Made by a program: the position numbers and the translations under genes. A stretch of DNA of 29,427 nt from Alphaproteobacteria bacterium UBA2784. Lineage in GTDB: Bacteria; Pseudomonadota; Alphaproteobacteria; Micropepsales; Micropepsaceae. Below are positions 14,500-23,138 of this stretch, one piece after another. Within the stretch, counting starts at the first letter, position 1. The number at the start of each line of letters is the position of its first letter. The notes under the pieces were generated by a model that had not been told where the DNA came from, ran no database searches, and was given only the letters and a program-made list of their open reading frames with translations. Where the stretch lies: contig DEIC01000013.1 of assembly GCA_002352285.1 (NCBI GenBank), positions 13,213 through 42,639 of the forward strand, in the 5' to 3' direction.

Positions 14500-15195
14500 T
14501 CAGCGCAATTGTTCGATGAGAAGCTGCACGTCACGCCCGGTGCGTGAGGTGAGCGCCGCAAGCGCCCGCTTGCCGCCCGCCGCATAGGCAGCCACAGCCC
14601 GCAAAAGGTCGCGCAGCTGCTGCGGTGACGAGGCATCAAACGGGCAATAGGCGCCGCCGGTGATCCGCGCAATTTCCTGAAACGCCGAGCGGGCACGGCG
14701 GTTCTGCCCCTCGTGGAATAGGAATGTCTTCATGCCCTGAAGCGCCAGCTTGCCTGCCGACGCACACAGCGCATCGACATCTTCCTCGCAGGCATCGCCT
14801 ACGAACACGAGGGTGCGCGCCTGCCCCGCCTCGGCGGCAGCGTGTTCGAGCACCCGCCCGATTTGCGTAAAGCCGCCGCGGCACTGGATGCCTGTCATCT
14901 GGCGGGAAAGCGCATCGGCATCATTCACCCACTTGCCTGCCGAGAACTCGTTATGGCCCCGGAAAAACACAAGCTGCACGTCAAGGCCGCCAATCGCCTT
15001 TGTTTCGGCGAACATCTCCGCCTGCAGCTTGCAGGCCCGATCCCATGTCGGCTGGCGGCTCATTGTGGCATCAAGGGCAAAGATCAGCCGCCCGCGATTG
15101 CCAGCCAGAACAGGCGCGGGCGTCTGCTTCACCTTTTCCAGAAAGGCCGCAATCGCTGCGTCGTGATTGCCGGACTTATCGAGGTTGCTGCCCAT
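14500..15195 (-). CDS. VWA (von Willebrand A) domain protein
   Basis: A 231-residue, apparently cytosolic protein. The VWA core begins with RLIFALDATMSRQPTWDRA, whose DATMS (42-46) is a MIDAS metal-site motif of the D-x-T/S-x-S type. GGFTQIGRVLEHA supplies the MIDAS Thr, and TLVFVGDACEEDVDAL supplies the Asp. Before the domain is a short N-terminal stretch (NLDKSGNHDAAIAAFLEKV). VWA domains mediate Mg-dependent protein interactions, so this is likely a partner or assembly factor rather than an enzyme. The ATG at 15195 has GGGGGAG 4 nt upstream. It lies 39 bp after mipZ and 4 bp before the J-domain gene, so a joint role with them is plausible but unproven. Confidence 0.88.
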   Translation of the reverse strand: MGSNLDKSGNHDAAIAAFLEKVKQTPAPVLAGNRGRLIFALDATMSRQPTWDRACKLQAEMFAETKAIGGLDVQLVFFRGHNEFSAGKWVNDADALSRQMTGIQCRGGFTQIGRVLEHAAAEAGQARTLVFVGDACEEDVDALCASAGKLALQGMKTFLFHEGQNRRARSAFQEIARITGGAYCPFDASSPQQLRDLLRAVAAYAAGGKRALAALTSRTGRDVQLLIEQLR

Positions 15196-15234
15196 CACAC
15201 TCCCCCGCCGCCGCGCGCAGAATGTGCGCTGCCC

Positions 15235-16185
15235 CTATGATGTTTGGGCAAAGAGCGGCAATTTCAAGCCAGCGCGCTCCGGCGTGGTGTCATCTGCCTT
15301 GGCGGGCTCTTCCGCCACCGTGCCGGGCAGCTTGAGCGCCGCCATCAGCTCGCGCACTTCCTGGCGCGCCGCCACATGGCTGACCGACACCTTGAAGCCG
15401 GGATCGACATCCGTCAGGTCCATCAGCGTGAGGCCCAGCGGGAACAGTTCGCGATAGATCACGCGCTCGCCAAAGCCGGGCGCGATGCGGAAACCGATGC
15501 GCGACGAAAGCGCCTGCAGGACATCACCCACGCGCCTTTTGTTGCGGGCATCAACCCCCGAAATGCGGTTGCGCAACACAACCCAGTCGAGCGGCGAGCG
15601 GCGCTCCATCGCGCGGCGCTTGCGGCTCTCCCAGACCATCTCGGCATAAAGGCTTGGCCGCGTGACCTTGAATGTCACGGGATCAACCGTCCCCATCAGG
15701 TCGAAATCGACAAAGCTGTCATTGATGGGGGTCACCAGCGTATCCGCCGCCTCGTGCCCCAGCCGGGCCAGAAACGTGTCGGCGCCGGGCGTGTCGATCA
15801 GAATGAAGTCCGACTTCCAGGCCGCCGCCAGCGCCTCCTCAAAGCGGATGCGTTCGTCGCCCTCGCTCTCGTCGGCGCTACGATGCCTGGAACGCTCGAC
15901 CACAAAACTCAAGGGCTGTGGCACGGATTGCCCCGTGCGTTCAACCCATTGGCGGCGGTTTTCCATGTAGCGCATGAGGCTGCGCTGCCGCCCGTCGAGG
16001 TCGATGATGGCAACCTGCTTGCCGAGACGCAGCAGCGACACGGCAATATGCATCGCGGTCGTGGACTTGCCCGTGCCGCCCTTTTCGTTGCCGATGGAAA
16101 GAATATAGGGCCGCCCGGTGACAGGCGTTGGACCCTGCGGAAAGAACGAACTCAACCCCATGCCGCCCCGACCCCTGCCGGCCAT
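15235..16185 (-). CDS. mipZ: Division-site positioning ATPase MipZ
   Basis: ParA/MinD-type ATPase. In Caulobacter it forms a gradient from the ParB-bound poles and blocks FtsZ assembly away from midcell. The deviant Walker A motif NEKGGTGKST is at about 33-42. It is followed by AIIDLDGRQRSLMRYMENRR, DFILIDTPGADTFLARL, NDSFVDFDLMGTVDP, RPSLYAEMVWESRKRRAME and DWVVLRNRISGVDARNKRR. These match MipZ closely and separate it from plain ParA. Of 316 residues, the N-terminal ~25 before RPYILSIGNEKGG are longer than in Caulobacter; an internal ATG at 16161, with a G-rich box upstream, may be the true start. It begins only 20 bp after putA and leads into VWA and J-domain genes. Family assignment is strong. 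Confidence 0.93.
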   Translation of the reverse strand: MAGRGRGGMGLSSFFPQGPTPVTGRPYILSIGNEKGGTGKSTTAMHIAVSLLRLGKQVAIIDLDGRQRSLMRYMENRRQWVERTGQSVPQPLSFVVERSRHRSADESEGDERIRFEEALAAAWKSDFILIDTPGADTFLARLGHEAADTLVTPINDSFVDFDLMGTVDPVTFKVTRPSLYAEMVWESRKRRAMERRSPLDWVVLRNRISGVDARNKRRVGDVLQALSSRIGFRIAPGFGERVIYRELFPLGLTLMDLTDVDPGFKVSVSHVAARQEVRELMAALKLPGTVAEEPAKADDTTPERAGLKLPLFAQTS

Positions 16186-16205
16186 CCGAATCTGAGAGGC
16201 AGAGC

Positions 16206-19200
16206 CTAACCCTGCTCGCCCAGCGATAGAAGGGAGGCGTTACCGCCCGATGCCGTGGTGTTGGTGGTCAAAGTGCGTTCGACTGCAAAGCGCGGCAGAT
16301 AATGCGGTCCACCCGCCTTGGGGCCGGTGCCCGAAAGCCCCTCGCCGCCAAAGGGCTGCACGCCCACAACCGCGCCGATCTGGTTGCGGTTGACATAGAG
16401 ATTGCCCACCCGCACCCGGCCCGCCACGAAGGCCGCCGTTTCCTCGATGCGCGTATGCACGCCCAGCGTCAGGCCATAGCCGGTGGCGTTGATCTGATCG
16501 CACACCTGCGCCAGTTCGCCCGCCTTCCACGTGATGACATGCAGGATCGGGCCGAACACTTCTCGGGTCAGCACAGAAAGAGAGGGAATGGCATAAGCCC
16601 GCGGCGCAAAGAAATGGCCATGCTCCGTACCCGGCGACAGCCTTGCCGCACGGATGAGCTTGCCTTCCTTGTCCATGCGCGCGGCATGGGCGTTCAGCAT
16701 GGCAAGGGCCGCCGCGTCGATCACAGGGCCGATGTCGGTTGAAAGTGCCATCGGATCGTCGATGACGAGATCATCCATCGCGCCGGCCAGAAGGTCGAGC
16801 ACGCGCGGCGCAATGTCCTCCTGCAGGAACAACACGCGCAACGCAGAACAACGCTGCCCCGCACTGTCAAAGGCCGATGCCATCACATCGCGCACCACCT
16901 GCTCCGGCAGCGCGGTTGAATCGACAATCATGGCGTTCTGGCCGCCGGTCTCGGCGATCAGGGTGGCAATTGGCCCCTCGCGGTTCGCCAGCGTGCGCGC
17001 GATGATGCGCGCCGTCTCGGTAGAGCCGGTAAAGGCAACGCCCGCCACCAGCGGATTGGATACCAGGGCCGCCCCCACCTCGGAACCCTCGCCGGGCAGG
17101 AAGTGGAGCACGCCGAGAGGCACGCCCGCCTCATGCATCAGGCGGATGATCGCGGCGGCCGCCAGCGGCGTCTGCTCTGCTGGCTTGGCGATCACGCTGT
17201 TACCCGCAGCAAGTGCCGCCGCCACCTGACCCGTGAAGATCGCCACCGGAAAATTCCACGGCGCGATGCAGGCAAAGACGCCGCGCCCATGCAGGCTCAA
17301 CTCGTTGCGCTCGCCCGTTGGGCCTGGCATTTCCATCGCCACCGAGAAATGCGCCCGCGCCTCTGCCGCGTAATAGCGCAGGAAGTCGATCGCCTCGCGC
17401 ACATCGGCCTGCGCATTGGGAACCGACTTGCCCGCCTCGCGCACGCACAGCGCCATCAGATGCGCCATGCGGGCTTCCATCAGGTCAGCCGCCTTTTCCA
17501 GAATGGTGGCGCGCTTTTCGCCGCCCAGCCTGTCCCACGCATCCTGATGGGCAGCCGCAATGCCAACGGCCCTGTCGGCATCTTCGCGCGTGGCCAGCAC
17601 GACCGAGCCCACCACGCGACGCCGGTCAGATGGATCACGCACCTCTTGCGGGGTGCCCTTGCAGGCCACGCCCTCTACAATCGGCGCTGCCACTTGCGCG
17701 GCCTTCAGGCTTTCCGCCATGGCGGTCAAAAGCGGCGCCGACTGCGCCGGATCACTGAGCACGATGCCCTTGGCGGCCTTGCGCGGCGCATAGATGGCGC
17801 GCGGCTCGGGAATCTTCGGATGTGGTTTCGGGTCGGTCATGGCGAGATGCTCGATCGGATCAGCAATGATGGCGTCAATGGGCGCGTCTTCATCGGCGAG
17901 ACGGTTGACGAAACTTGTGTTCGCACCGTTCTCAAGCAGACGGCGCACGAGATAGGCAAGCAGATCTTCATGCGTGCCCACCGGCGCATAGATGCGGCAG
18001 GCCTCGCCCATGCGGTCCGGGCCAACGACACGGTCATAGAGCGCAACCCCCATGCCGTGCAGGCGCTGGAATTCGTAACGCTGCGGATTACCACTTGTCT
18101 CATTGCCCTCAGCCAGCGTGCGCACGGCTGCAAGTGTGTGCGCATTATGCGTGGCAAATTGCGGATAGATTGCTTGCGGGGCCGACAACAGCCGCTTGGC
18201 ACACGCAATATAGGAAACATCCGTCGCCGCCTTGCGCGTGAACACGGGATAGCCCGAAAGCCCCTGCTCCTGCGCGCGCTTGACCTCGCTGTCCCAATAG
18301 GCGCCCTTGACCAGACGCACGGGGATATTGCGCCGCGCGCGATGGGCCAGATCAATCAGCCAGTCAACGACAGACGTGGCGCGCTTCTGATAGGCCTGCA
18401 CGGCAAGGCCCAACCCATCCCAGCCCGCCAGATCGGGGTGAAGCGCCAGCGCCTCAATCAGATCAAGCATCAGGTCAAGCCGGTCGGCTTCTTCCGCATC
18501 AATCGTCAGACCGATGAAGCTTGCCTTCGCCGAATTCGCCAACTCAATCAGCTGCGGCAAGAGATCCCGCATCACCTGATCGCGTTGCACCCATTCATAA
18601 CGCGGATGCAGAGCTGAGAGCTTGATGGAGATCGAAGGCCGCGCCGTGATGGCAGTATCAACCCCGCGCGGGCCCGCGGCCTTGGCAATCTCGCCCATCG
18701 CATCACGATAGGATTGCAGATAGCGCGCGGCATCGGCGCGCGTATAGGCCGCCTCGCCCAGCATGTCGAAGGAGTGGCGAAAGCCGCGCTTTTCTGAATC
18801 GCGCGCGCGCGACAGCGCCTCGCGGATCGTGCGGCCCAGCACAAACTGCCCGCCCATGATTTTCATGGCATAGGCAACCGACTGGCGGATCACCGGCTCG
18901 CCCGACCGCTGCACCAGACGGCGCAGCGTTGCGCCCAGCCGCTTGTCGGCATCGCCCCAGCTGACAATGCGCCCCGTCAGCATCAACCCCCAGGTGGACG
19001 CGTTGACGAACATGCTGTCCGACTTGCCGCGATGCGCGCGCCAGTCAGCGCCGCCGATCTTGTCTTTGATGAGAAGGTCAGCCGTATCGGCATCCGGCAC
19101 GCGCAGGAAGGCCTCGGCCAGGCACATCAGCGCTACGCCCTCCTCGCTCGTCAGCGAATATTCCTGCAGGAAAGCATCCAGCGTGCCGCGCTCATGTTTG

Positions 19201-19370
19201 TTGGCGCGCACTTCGGCAACAAGCTGGCGCGCAAGCGCTGCGGTCTTGTCGCGCTGCGCCGGTGAAAGACGCGCCTCGGCGATCAGCCGCTCAACAAGCG
19301 GGCCTTCCGGCGCGAGGTAAAGGTCTGAAAGGCGCTGGCGGATCGGGTCGTGTCGCATGGGCGCATACAT
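16206..19370 (-). CDS. putA: Bifunctional proline dehydrogenase / glutamate-semialdehyde dehydrogenase PutA
   Basis: About 1054 residues. It oxidises proline to pyrroline-5-carboxylate (FAD) and then to glutamate (NAD), with channelling between domains. The N-terminal helical arm (RHDPIRQRLSDLYLAPEGP…) leads to the PRODH barrel (ARPSISIKLSALHPRYEW, RLVKGAYWDSEVKRAQ, YEFQRLHGMG). The ALDH domain follows (FACIAPWNFPVAIFTGQVAAA, ETGGQNAMIVDSTA), with catalytic Cys about residue 841 in SAGQRCSALR. The tail is NTTASGGNASLLSLGE. The N terminus lacks a ribbon-helix-helix DNA-binding domain, so this is a non-trifunctional PutA and its repressor must be elsewhere. I chose ATG 19370; ATG 19358 is equally possible. 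The frame to 19652 runs through panC on the other strand and is spurious. It probably co-transcribes with mipZ. Confidence 0.96.
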   Translation of the reverse strand: MYAPMRHDPIRQRLSDLYLAPEGPLVERLIAEARLSPAQRDKTAALARQLVAEVRANKHERGTLDAFLQEYSLTSEEGVALMCLAEAFLRVPDADTADLLIKDKIGGADWRAHRGKSDSMFVNASTWGLMLTGRIVSWGDADKRLGATLRRLVQRSGEPVIRQSVAYAMKIMGGQFVLGRTIREALSRARDSEKRGFRHSFDMLGEAAYTRADAARYLQSYRDAMGEIAKAAGPRGVDTAITARPSISIKLSALHPRYEWVQRDQVMRDLLPQLIELANSAKASFIGLTIDAEEADRLDLMLDLIEALALHPDLAGWDGLGLAVQAYQKRATSVVDWLIDLAHRARRNIPVRLVKGAYWDSEVKRAQEQGLSGYPVFTRKAATDVSYIACAKRLLSAPQAIYPQFATHNAHTLAAVRTLAEGNETSGNPQRYEFQRLHGMGVALYDRVVGPDRMGEACRIYAPVGTHEDLLAYLVRRLLENGANTSFVNRLADEDAPIDAIIADPIEHLAMTDPKPHPKIPEPRAIYAPRKAAKGIVLSDPAQSAPLLTAMAESLKAAQVAAPIVEGVACKGTPQEVRDPSDRRRVVGSVVLATREDADRAVGIAAAHQDAWDRLGGEKRATILEKAADLMEARMAHLMALCVREAGKSVPNAQADVREAIDFLRYYAAEARAHFSVAMEMPGPTGERNELSLHGRGVFACIAPWNFPVAIFTGQVAAALAAGNSVIAKPAEQTPLAAAAIIRLMHEAGVPLGVLHFLPGEGSEVGAALVSNPLVAGVAFTGSTETARIIARTLANREGPIATLIAETGGQNAMIVDSTALPEQVVRDVMASAFDSAGQRCSALRVLFLQEDIAPRVLDLLAGAMDDLVIDDPMALSTDIGPVIDAAALAMLNAHAARMDKEGKLIRAARLSPGTEHGHFFAPRAYAIPSLSVLTREVFGPILHVITWKAGELAQVCDQINATGYGLTLGVHTRIEETAAFVAGRVRVGNLYVNRNQIGAVVGVQPFGGEGLSGTGPKAGGPHYLPRFAVERTLTTNTTASGGNASLLSLGEQG

Positions 19371-19407
19371 GGCCAAAAGCGTGACCGTCCGCAAGGCCAG
19401 CAGACGG

Positions 19408-19438
19408 ATGACAACACCATGCTGCAGTGCCATAGAAT
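19408..19438 (+). promoter_or_regulatory. Possible panC promoter
   Basis: Within the ~100-bp putA/panC divergent gap, TGACAA (19409-19414) and TAGAAT (19433-19438) are 18 bp apart. Transcription would start near 19445, about 24 nt before panC. Matches are partial, and no ribosome box is clear for panC, so this is weak. I could not place a promoter for putA. Confidence 0.3.
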
Positions 19439-19468
19439 GGCGCATACTCCCGCACACAGACCTCGGCC

Positions 19469-20353
19469 ATGACACCGCCCGCCAAACCAACCGCCCCCCA
19501 ATCGCTGGCTGGCATCCCGGTCGCCCGCACCGTGGGCGAACTGCGCCGCGAGATCGCTCAGGCCCGCGCGAAGGGGCGCAAGATCGGCTTTGTGCCCACG
19601 ATGGGCGCGCTGCACGAGGGCCATGTTTCACTCGCCCGGATTTCGCGCGCACGCGGCGCGTTCGGCGTTGTCAGCATTTTCGTAAACCCCACCCAGTTCG
19701 CCCCGACAGAAGATTTCAATCGCTACCCGCGCACCGAGGAAGCCGACGCCACCAAACTGCGCATGGCCGAGGCGTGCGATCTCCTCTTCATCCCCTCTCC
19801 TGCCGAGATGTATCCCAAGGGCTTTGCAACGCATGTCGCGGTGGGCGGCCCCTCCGAGGGGCTGGAGACCGATTTCCGCCCCCATTTCTTCGGCGGCGTT
19901 GCGACGGTTGTGACAAAATTGCTCACCCAGGTGGGGCCGGATTTCGCCGTGTTCGGCGAGAAGGATTATCAGCAGCTGCTCGTCATCAAGCGCCTGGTCG
20001 CCGACCTTAACCTGCCGGTCGAGATCGTGCCCGGCTTCACCGTACGCGAGCCTGATGGCCTCGCCATGTCATCGCGCAACGCCTATCTCTCGGCCGACGA
20101 GCGCGCGACCGCTGCATCCATGAACCGTGTGCTGATGGAAGTCGGCAAGGCCGCGCGCCGCGGCATGGATTTGCGCGCCGCCGAAAAGATGGGCGAGGAA
20201 GCGCTGATCGAGGCAGGCTTTCAGAAAGTTGATTATGTGGCGATCCGCGATGCCGCCACACTGGCTACACTGACCAAACTCGACGGCCCCGCCCGCGTGC
20301 TCGCCGCCGCCCATCTGGGCAAGACAAGACTGATAGATAATCTGGGGATATGA
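19469..20353 (+). CDS. panC: Pantothenate synthetase (pantoate-beta-alanine ligase)
   Basis: Condenses pantoate with beta-alanine using ATP to give pantothenate, on the way to coenzyme A. The nucleotide-binding HIGH-like motif PTMGALHEGH is at 43-52. SIFVNPTQFAPTEDFNRYPRT, FFGGVATVVTKL, FGEKDYQQLLVIKRLV and GLAMSSRNAYLS follow, in family order. Length (294) is normal, with a ~18-residue Pro/Ala-rich N-terminal extension before ARTVGELR. Start ATG at 19469; its upstream has no clear Shine-Dalgarno box. It is divergent from putA. panB, often next to panC, is not in the window. A hairpin at 20365-20395 follows the stop by about 12 bp. Confidence 0.97.
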   Translation: MTPPAKPTAPQSLAGIPVARTVGELRREIAQARAKGRKIGFVPTMGALHEGHVSLARISRARGAFGVVSIFVNPTQFAPTEDFNRYPRTEEADATKLRMAEACDLLFIPSPAEMYPKGFATHVAVGGPSEGLETDFRPHFFGGVATVVTKLLTQVGPDFAVFGEKDYQQLLVIKRLVADLNLPVEIVPGFTVREPDGLAMSSRNAYLSADERATAASMNRVLMEVGKAARRGMDLRAAEKMGEEALIEAGFQKVDYVAIRDAATLATLTKLDGPARVLAAAHLGKTRLIDNLGI

Positions 20354-20364
20354 ACTTTCTTCCG

Positions 20365-20395
20365 CCTCCGCCCGCGCAATTCTGCGCGGGGGAGG
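20365..20395 (+). terminator. GC-rich hairpin after panC, possible terminator or solo repeat end
   Basis: 20365-20378 pairs with 20383-20395 around a 4-nt ATTC loop, giving 13 bp with one bulged G, then TTTAATC. The outer bases CCTCCGC…GGGGGAGG are the same kind as the end hairpins of the two longer repeats, so it may be a lone remnant of that family. Its place just downstream of panC fits a terminator, although the T-run is only three bases. Confidence 0.5.
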
Positions 20396-20430
20396 TTTAA
20401 TCAAGATGCGAGAAACCGTAGGACGCAATC

Positions 20431-20721
20431 ATGCCCCGCAAGATGATCGAAGTTGAAAACGTCAATCATCCCGGCCATGTCGCCCGCGTGGACGCCGAAA
20501 AATATGCGGCCGCCCGCGCGGCACTTCTCAAACTCCTGCCGCGCCGCGCGCCGGGCATGACCCAGCGCGAAATGATGGACGCCATGCGCGCCGCCCTGCC
20601 GCTCACGCAGTTCCCCGGCACCACAACATCGTGGTGGATGAAAACGGTGCAACTCGACCTCGAAGCCAAGGGCCTCGTGACGCGCGACGAAGGCAAGCCG
20701 TTGAGATGGCGGAGAGTGTGA
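20431..20721 (+). CDS. Small conserved protein, DUF6958-like
   Basis: A 96-residue basic protein. MIEVENVNHPGHVARVDAEK at the start, LLPRRAPGMTQREMMDAM in the middle and SWWMKTVQLDLEAKGLV near the end are, from memory, the pattern of DUF6958. The helix-turn-helix-like layout (GMTQREMMDAM… followed by LEAKGLVTRDEGKPLRW) resembles a winged-helix fold, but no DNA-binding function is established. The ATG at 20431 has AGGA 7 nt upstream. It follows panC by 77 bp and converges on DUF1489 with 3 bp between stops. The gene is very likely real; the family name is moderately sure. Confidence 0.8.
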   Translation: MPRKMIEVENVNHPGHVARVDAEKYAAARAALLKLLPRRAPGMTQREMMDAMRAALPLTQFPGTTTSWWMKTVQLDLEAKGLVTRDEGKPLRWRRV

Positions 20722-20724
20722 CGC

Positions 20725-21150
20725 TTAGAGAAGCCCCAAACTCGCCAGTTCCGCCCGCAACGCTTCAGGAATATTGCGGTCAGAGCCTTTAAGATCAGGT
20801 GGTGCGTCCTTCGCCGCAAGATAGCGCCAGCCCTGAAACGGCCGATGCGGGCGGCCCGCCACCGCAATCACTTTCGGCGCCATCACGATGGCACACGCGG
20901 GCACGCCCTGCTTCACTGAGGGGCGCAGCGCAATGATCGGCTGGCGCGCCGCGATCACGCCCTTGATGACCCAATAGAGCGAGCCGCCATCCAGAATATC
21001 GTCCTCGCGTTTGGGCGTCTGACGCGTGAGGTGAATAATCTCGGGCTTCTTGCCCCTGGCGCGCGCGGCCTTCGCCTTTTCCTTCACCCAGCCTGTGAGA
21101 TCGGCAAGACTGTCCGCGCCGACGCACAGTTTCAAAAGATGCAGCGTCAT
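20725..21150 (-). CDS. DUF1489 family protein
   Basis: A 141-residue protein with the DUF1489 pattern: LHLLKLCVGADSLADLTGWV at the N terminus, IHLTRQTPKREDDILDGGSL, YWVIKGVIAARQPIIAL, and PHRPFQGWRYLAAKDAPPDL near the C terminus. The family appears alphaproteobacterial and its function is not known. Its ATG overlaps the liuD/mccA stop by 4 nt (ATGA), so it is translated as the last gene of the leucine-catabolism run. That could be position only. No membrane segment or signal peptide is visible. Confidence 0.9.
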   Translation of the reverse strand: MTLHLLKLCVGADSLADLTGWVKEKAKAARARGKKPEIIHLTRQTPKREDDILDGGSLYWVIKGVIAARQPIIALRPSVKQGVPACAIVMAPKVIAVAGRPHRPFQGWRYLAAKDAPPDLKGSDRNIPEALRAELASLGLL

Positions 21151-23138
21151 GGCGCTTCAAGCCGCACCAGCAATGCGCCTTCCGTCACCTGCGCGCCAAC
21201 ACTTGCCATCACTTCCGCTATCACGCCATCGGCGGGCGCGGTCAGCGTATGCTCCATCTTCATCGCTTCAAGGGTGACAAGCGGCGCCCCGCGCAAAACC
21301 CTGGCGCCCTTTTGCGCCATGACCTGAATGATCTTGCCCGGCATCGGCGCGATGATGCGGTCTGCGCCAGCGCCATCCGCATCTTCCATCACCAGCGGAT
21401 CGGGCTGCATGAATGAATGCGCCGCACCCGATTGCATCACAACGATCTCGTGCCCGATGCGCGTGATGGCCGCCCGGTGGCGCACACCGCCCAGTGTCGC
21501 CACCACGGCGCCATCTGCGGAAAAAGCGGCGGCAACCGGCACATCCACAGCGCCACACTGGGCGCGCATGCCTGCCTTGGTGCGCGAAACTGAAATGCGC
21601 AGCTTTGAGGGACCATGCTCCAGCGAAATGCTTTCGGTCGAAACACCGCCTACGCGAAATCCGTCGGCAATGTCCCATGGCGATTGCGGCGAGCCCTGTT
21701 GCGCCGCGCGCTCGTTCAGCACGAACAACGCCGCAAGGATCGCCGCCTCCGCTGGCGCATGCCCCTCTTGCGGCACAAGGGCTGCAAGATTGCGGTCAAT
21801 AAAGCCCGTGTCCACATCACCTGCTGCAAACGCGCGGTGATGCAGCGCCGCGTCAATGAACGCGGCATTGGTGCGCACACCTGCCACTTCAACATGGCGC
21901 ATCGCGCGCGAAAGCCGGGCCAAAGCCCGCGCCCGCGTTTCGCCCCACGCGATCACCTTGGCGATCATGGGGTCATAGAACATCGAAACCTGGCCGCCCT
22001 CGCGCACGCCACCATCAATGCGCACATGCGGAAAGTCTTCGGGCAGGCGCAGGCGATGCAGCGTGCCGATGGAGGGAAGAAACCCCTTCGCCGGGTCTTC
22101 GGCATAAAGCCGCGCCTCCATCGCATGGCCGCGCCGCTGCACATTATCCTGTGAAAGCGGCAAGGCCTCGCCCGCCGCCACGCGCAACTGCCATTCGACG
22201 AGATCAAGCCCGGTGATCATCTCCGTCACCGGATGCTCTACCTGCAGCCGCGTGTTCATTTCCATGAACCAGAAGCGGTCGGCTTTCAGACCCTCGGAAG
22301 CATCAGCGATGAACTCAACCGTGCCTGCGCCCTGATAGCCAATCGCCTTCGCCGCCTTGACGGCAGCCTCACCCATCGCCGCGCGCATGTCGTCTGGCAT
22401 GCCGGGCGCGGGCGCCTCCTCAATCACCTTCTGGTGGCGGCGTTGCAGAGAGCAGTCACGCTCGAAGAGATGGATGGCATTGCCCTGCCCGTCGGCAAAC
22501 ACCTGTATCTCGATGTGGCGCGGCCGCGTGATGTATTTCTCGATCAGCACACGGTCATCGCCAAACGACGAGGCTGCCTCGCGCTGACACGAAGCCAAAG
22601 CCGCCGCAAACGCATCCGGCGCATCAACGCGCCGCATGCCCTTGCCGCCGCCGCCCGCCACCGCTTTGATCAGAACGGGATAGCCGATCTTCGCCGCCTC
22701 CCCCGCCAGAAAACCCGCATCCTGCTTTTCGCCGTGATAGCCGGGCACCACGGGCACGCCCGATTTGGCCATCAGCGCCTTGGCAGCGTCTTTCAGGCCC
22801 ATGGCGCGGATCGCGCCGGGGGGTGGCCCGACAAAGATGATGCCCGCCTTCGCACACGCTTCTGCGAACGCAGCGTTTTCTGAAAGAAACCCATAGCCGG
22901 GATGGATCGCATCCGCCCCCGCATCTTTCGCCGCATGGATGATCGCATCGGCACGAAGATAGGAGGCGCGCGCCTCTGCCCCGCCAATGTGGATGGCGCG
23001 ATCCGCCATCGCCACATGCACGGCGTCTGCATCGGCATCGGAATAGACGGCAATTGTTGACAGGCCCAACCGCCGCGCCGTGCGGATGACACGGCACGCG
23101 ATTTCTCCGCGATTGGCGATCAGCAGCGTGCGGAACAT
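21147..23138 (-). CDS. liuD: 3-methylcrotonyl-CoA carboxylase, biotin carboxylase/BCCP (alpha) subunit
   Basis: Carboxylates biotin for conversion of 3-methylcrotonyl-CoA to 3-methylglutaconyl-CoA in leucine breakdown. Of 663 residues, the N terminus FRTLLIANRGEIACRVIRTA, the ATP-grasp glycine loop AVAGGGGKGMRRV, EKYITRPRHIEIQV and FMEMNTRLQVEHPVTEMITG form the biotin carboxylase. The C-terminal biotinyl domain has TLEAMKMEHTL, with biotinyl Lys at 627. The domain between (~450-590) is the BT-like region of acyl-CoA carboxylases. Sequence alone does not separate it from propionyl- or geranyl-CoA enzymes; the neighbours liuB, liuC and liuA decide. Its start overlaps the hydratase stop (TGATG). 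Confidence 0.92.
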   Translation of the reverse strand: MFRTLLIANRGEIACRVIRTARRLGLSTIAVYSDADADAVHVAMADRAIHIGGAEARASYLRADAIIHAAKDAGADAIHPGYGFLSENAAFAEACAKAGIIFVGPPPGAIRAMGLKDAAKALMAKSGVPVVPGYHGEKQDAGFLAGEAAKIGYPVLIKAVAGGGGKGMRRVDAPDAFAAALASCQREAASSFGDDRVLIEKYITRPRHIEIQVFADGQGNAIHLFERDCSLQRRHQKVIEEAPAPGMPDDMRAAMGEAAVKAAKAIGYQGAGTVEFIADASEGLKADRFWFMEMNTRLQVEHPVTEMITGLDLVEWQLRVAAGEALPLSQDNVQRRGHAMEARLYAEDPAKGFLPSIGTLHRLRLPEDFPHVRIDGGVREGGQVSMFYDPMIAKVIAWGETRARALARLSRAMRHVEVAGVRTNAAFIDAALHHRAFAAGDVDTGFIDRNLAALVPQEGHAPAEAAILAALFVLNERAAQQGSPQSPWDIADGFRVGGVSTESISLEHGPSKLRISVSRTKAGMRAQCGAVDVPVAAAFSADGAVVATLGGVRHRAAITRIGHEIVVMQSGAAHSFMQPDPLVMEDADGAGADRIIAPMPGKIIQVMAQKGARVLRGAPLVTLEAMKMEHTLTAPADGVIAEVMASVGAQVTEGALLVRLEAP

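Noticed and set aside
14496..14696. N-terminal extension of the J-domain protein
   Set aside because: It lies inside the VWA gene in another frame. ATG 14495 gives a normal membrane N terminus 4 bp after the VWA stop.
17103..18617. 504-codon plus-strand ORF opposite putA
   Set aside because: Length comes only from GC bias; composition is His/Arg-rich without domains. PutA motifs run continuously on the other strand.
19371..19652. N-terminal extension of putA
   Set aside because: It would cover the panC start and the divergent promoter region. The translation is Arg/Pro-rich and unlike any PutA.
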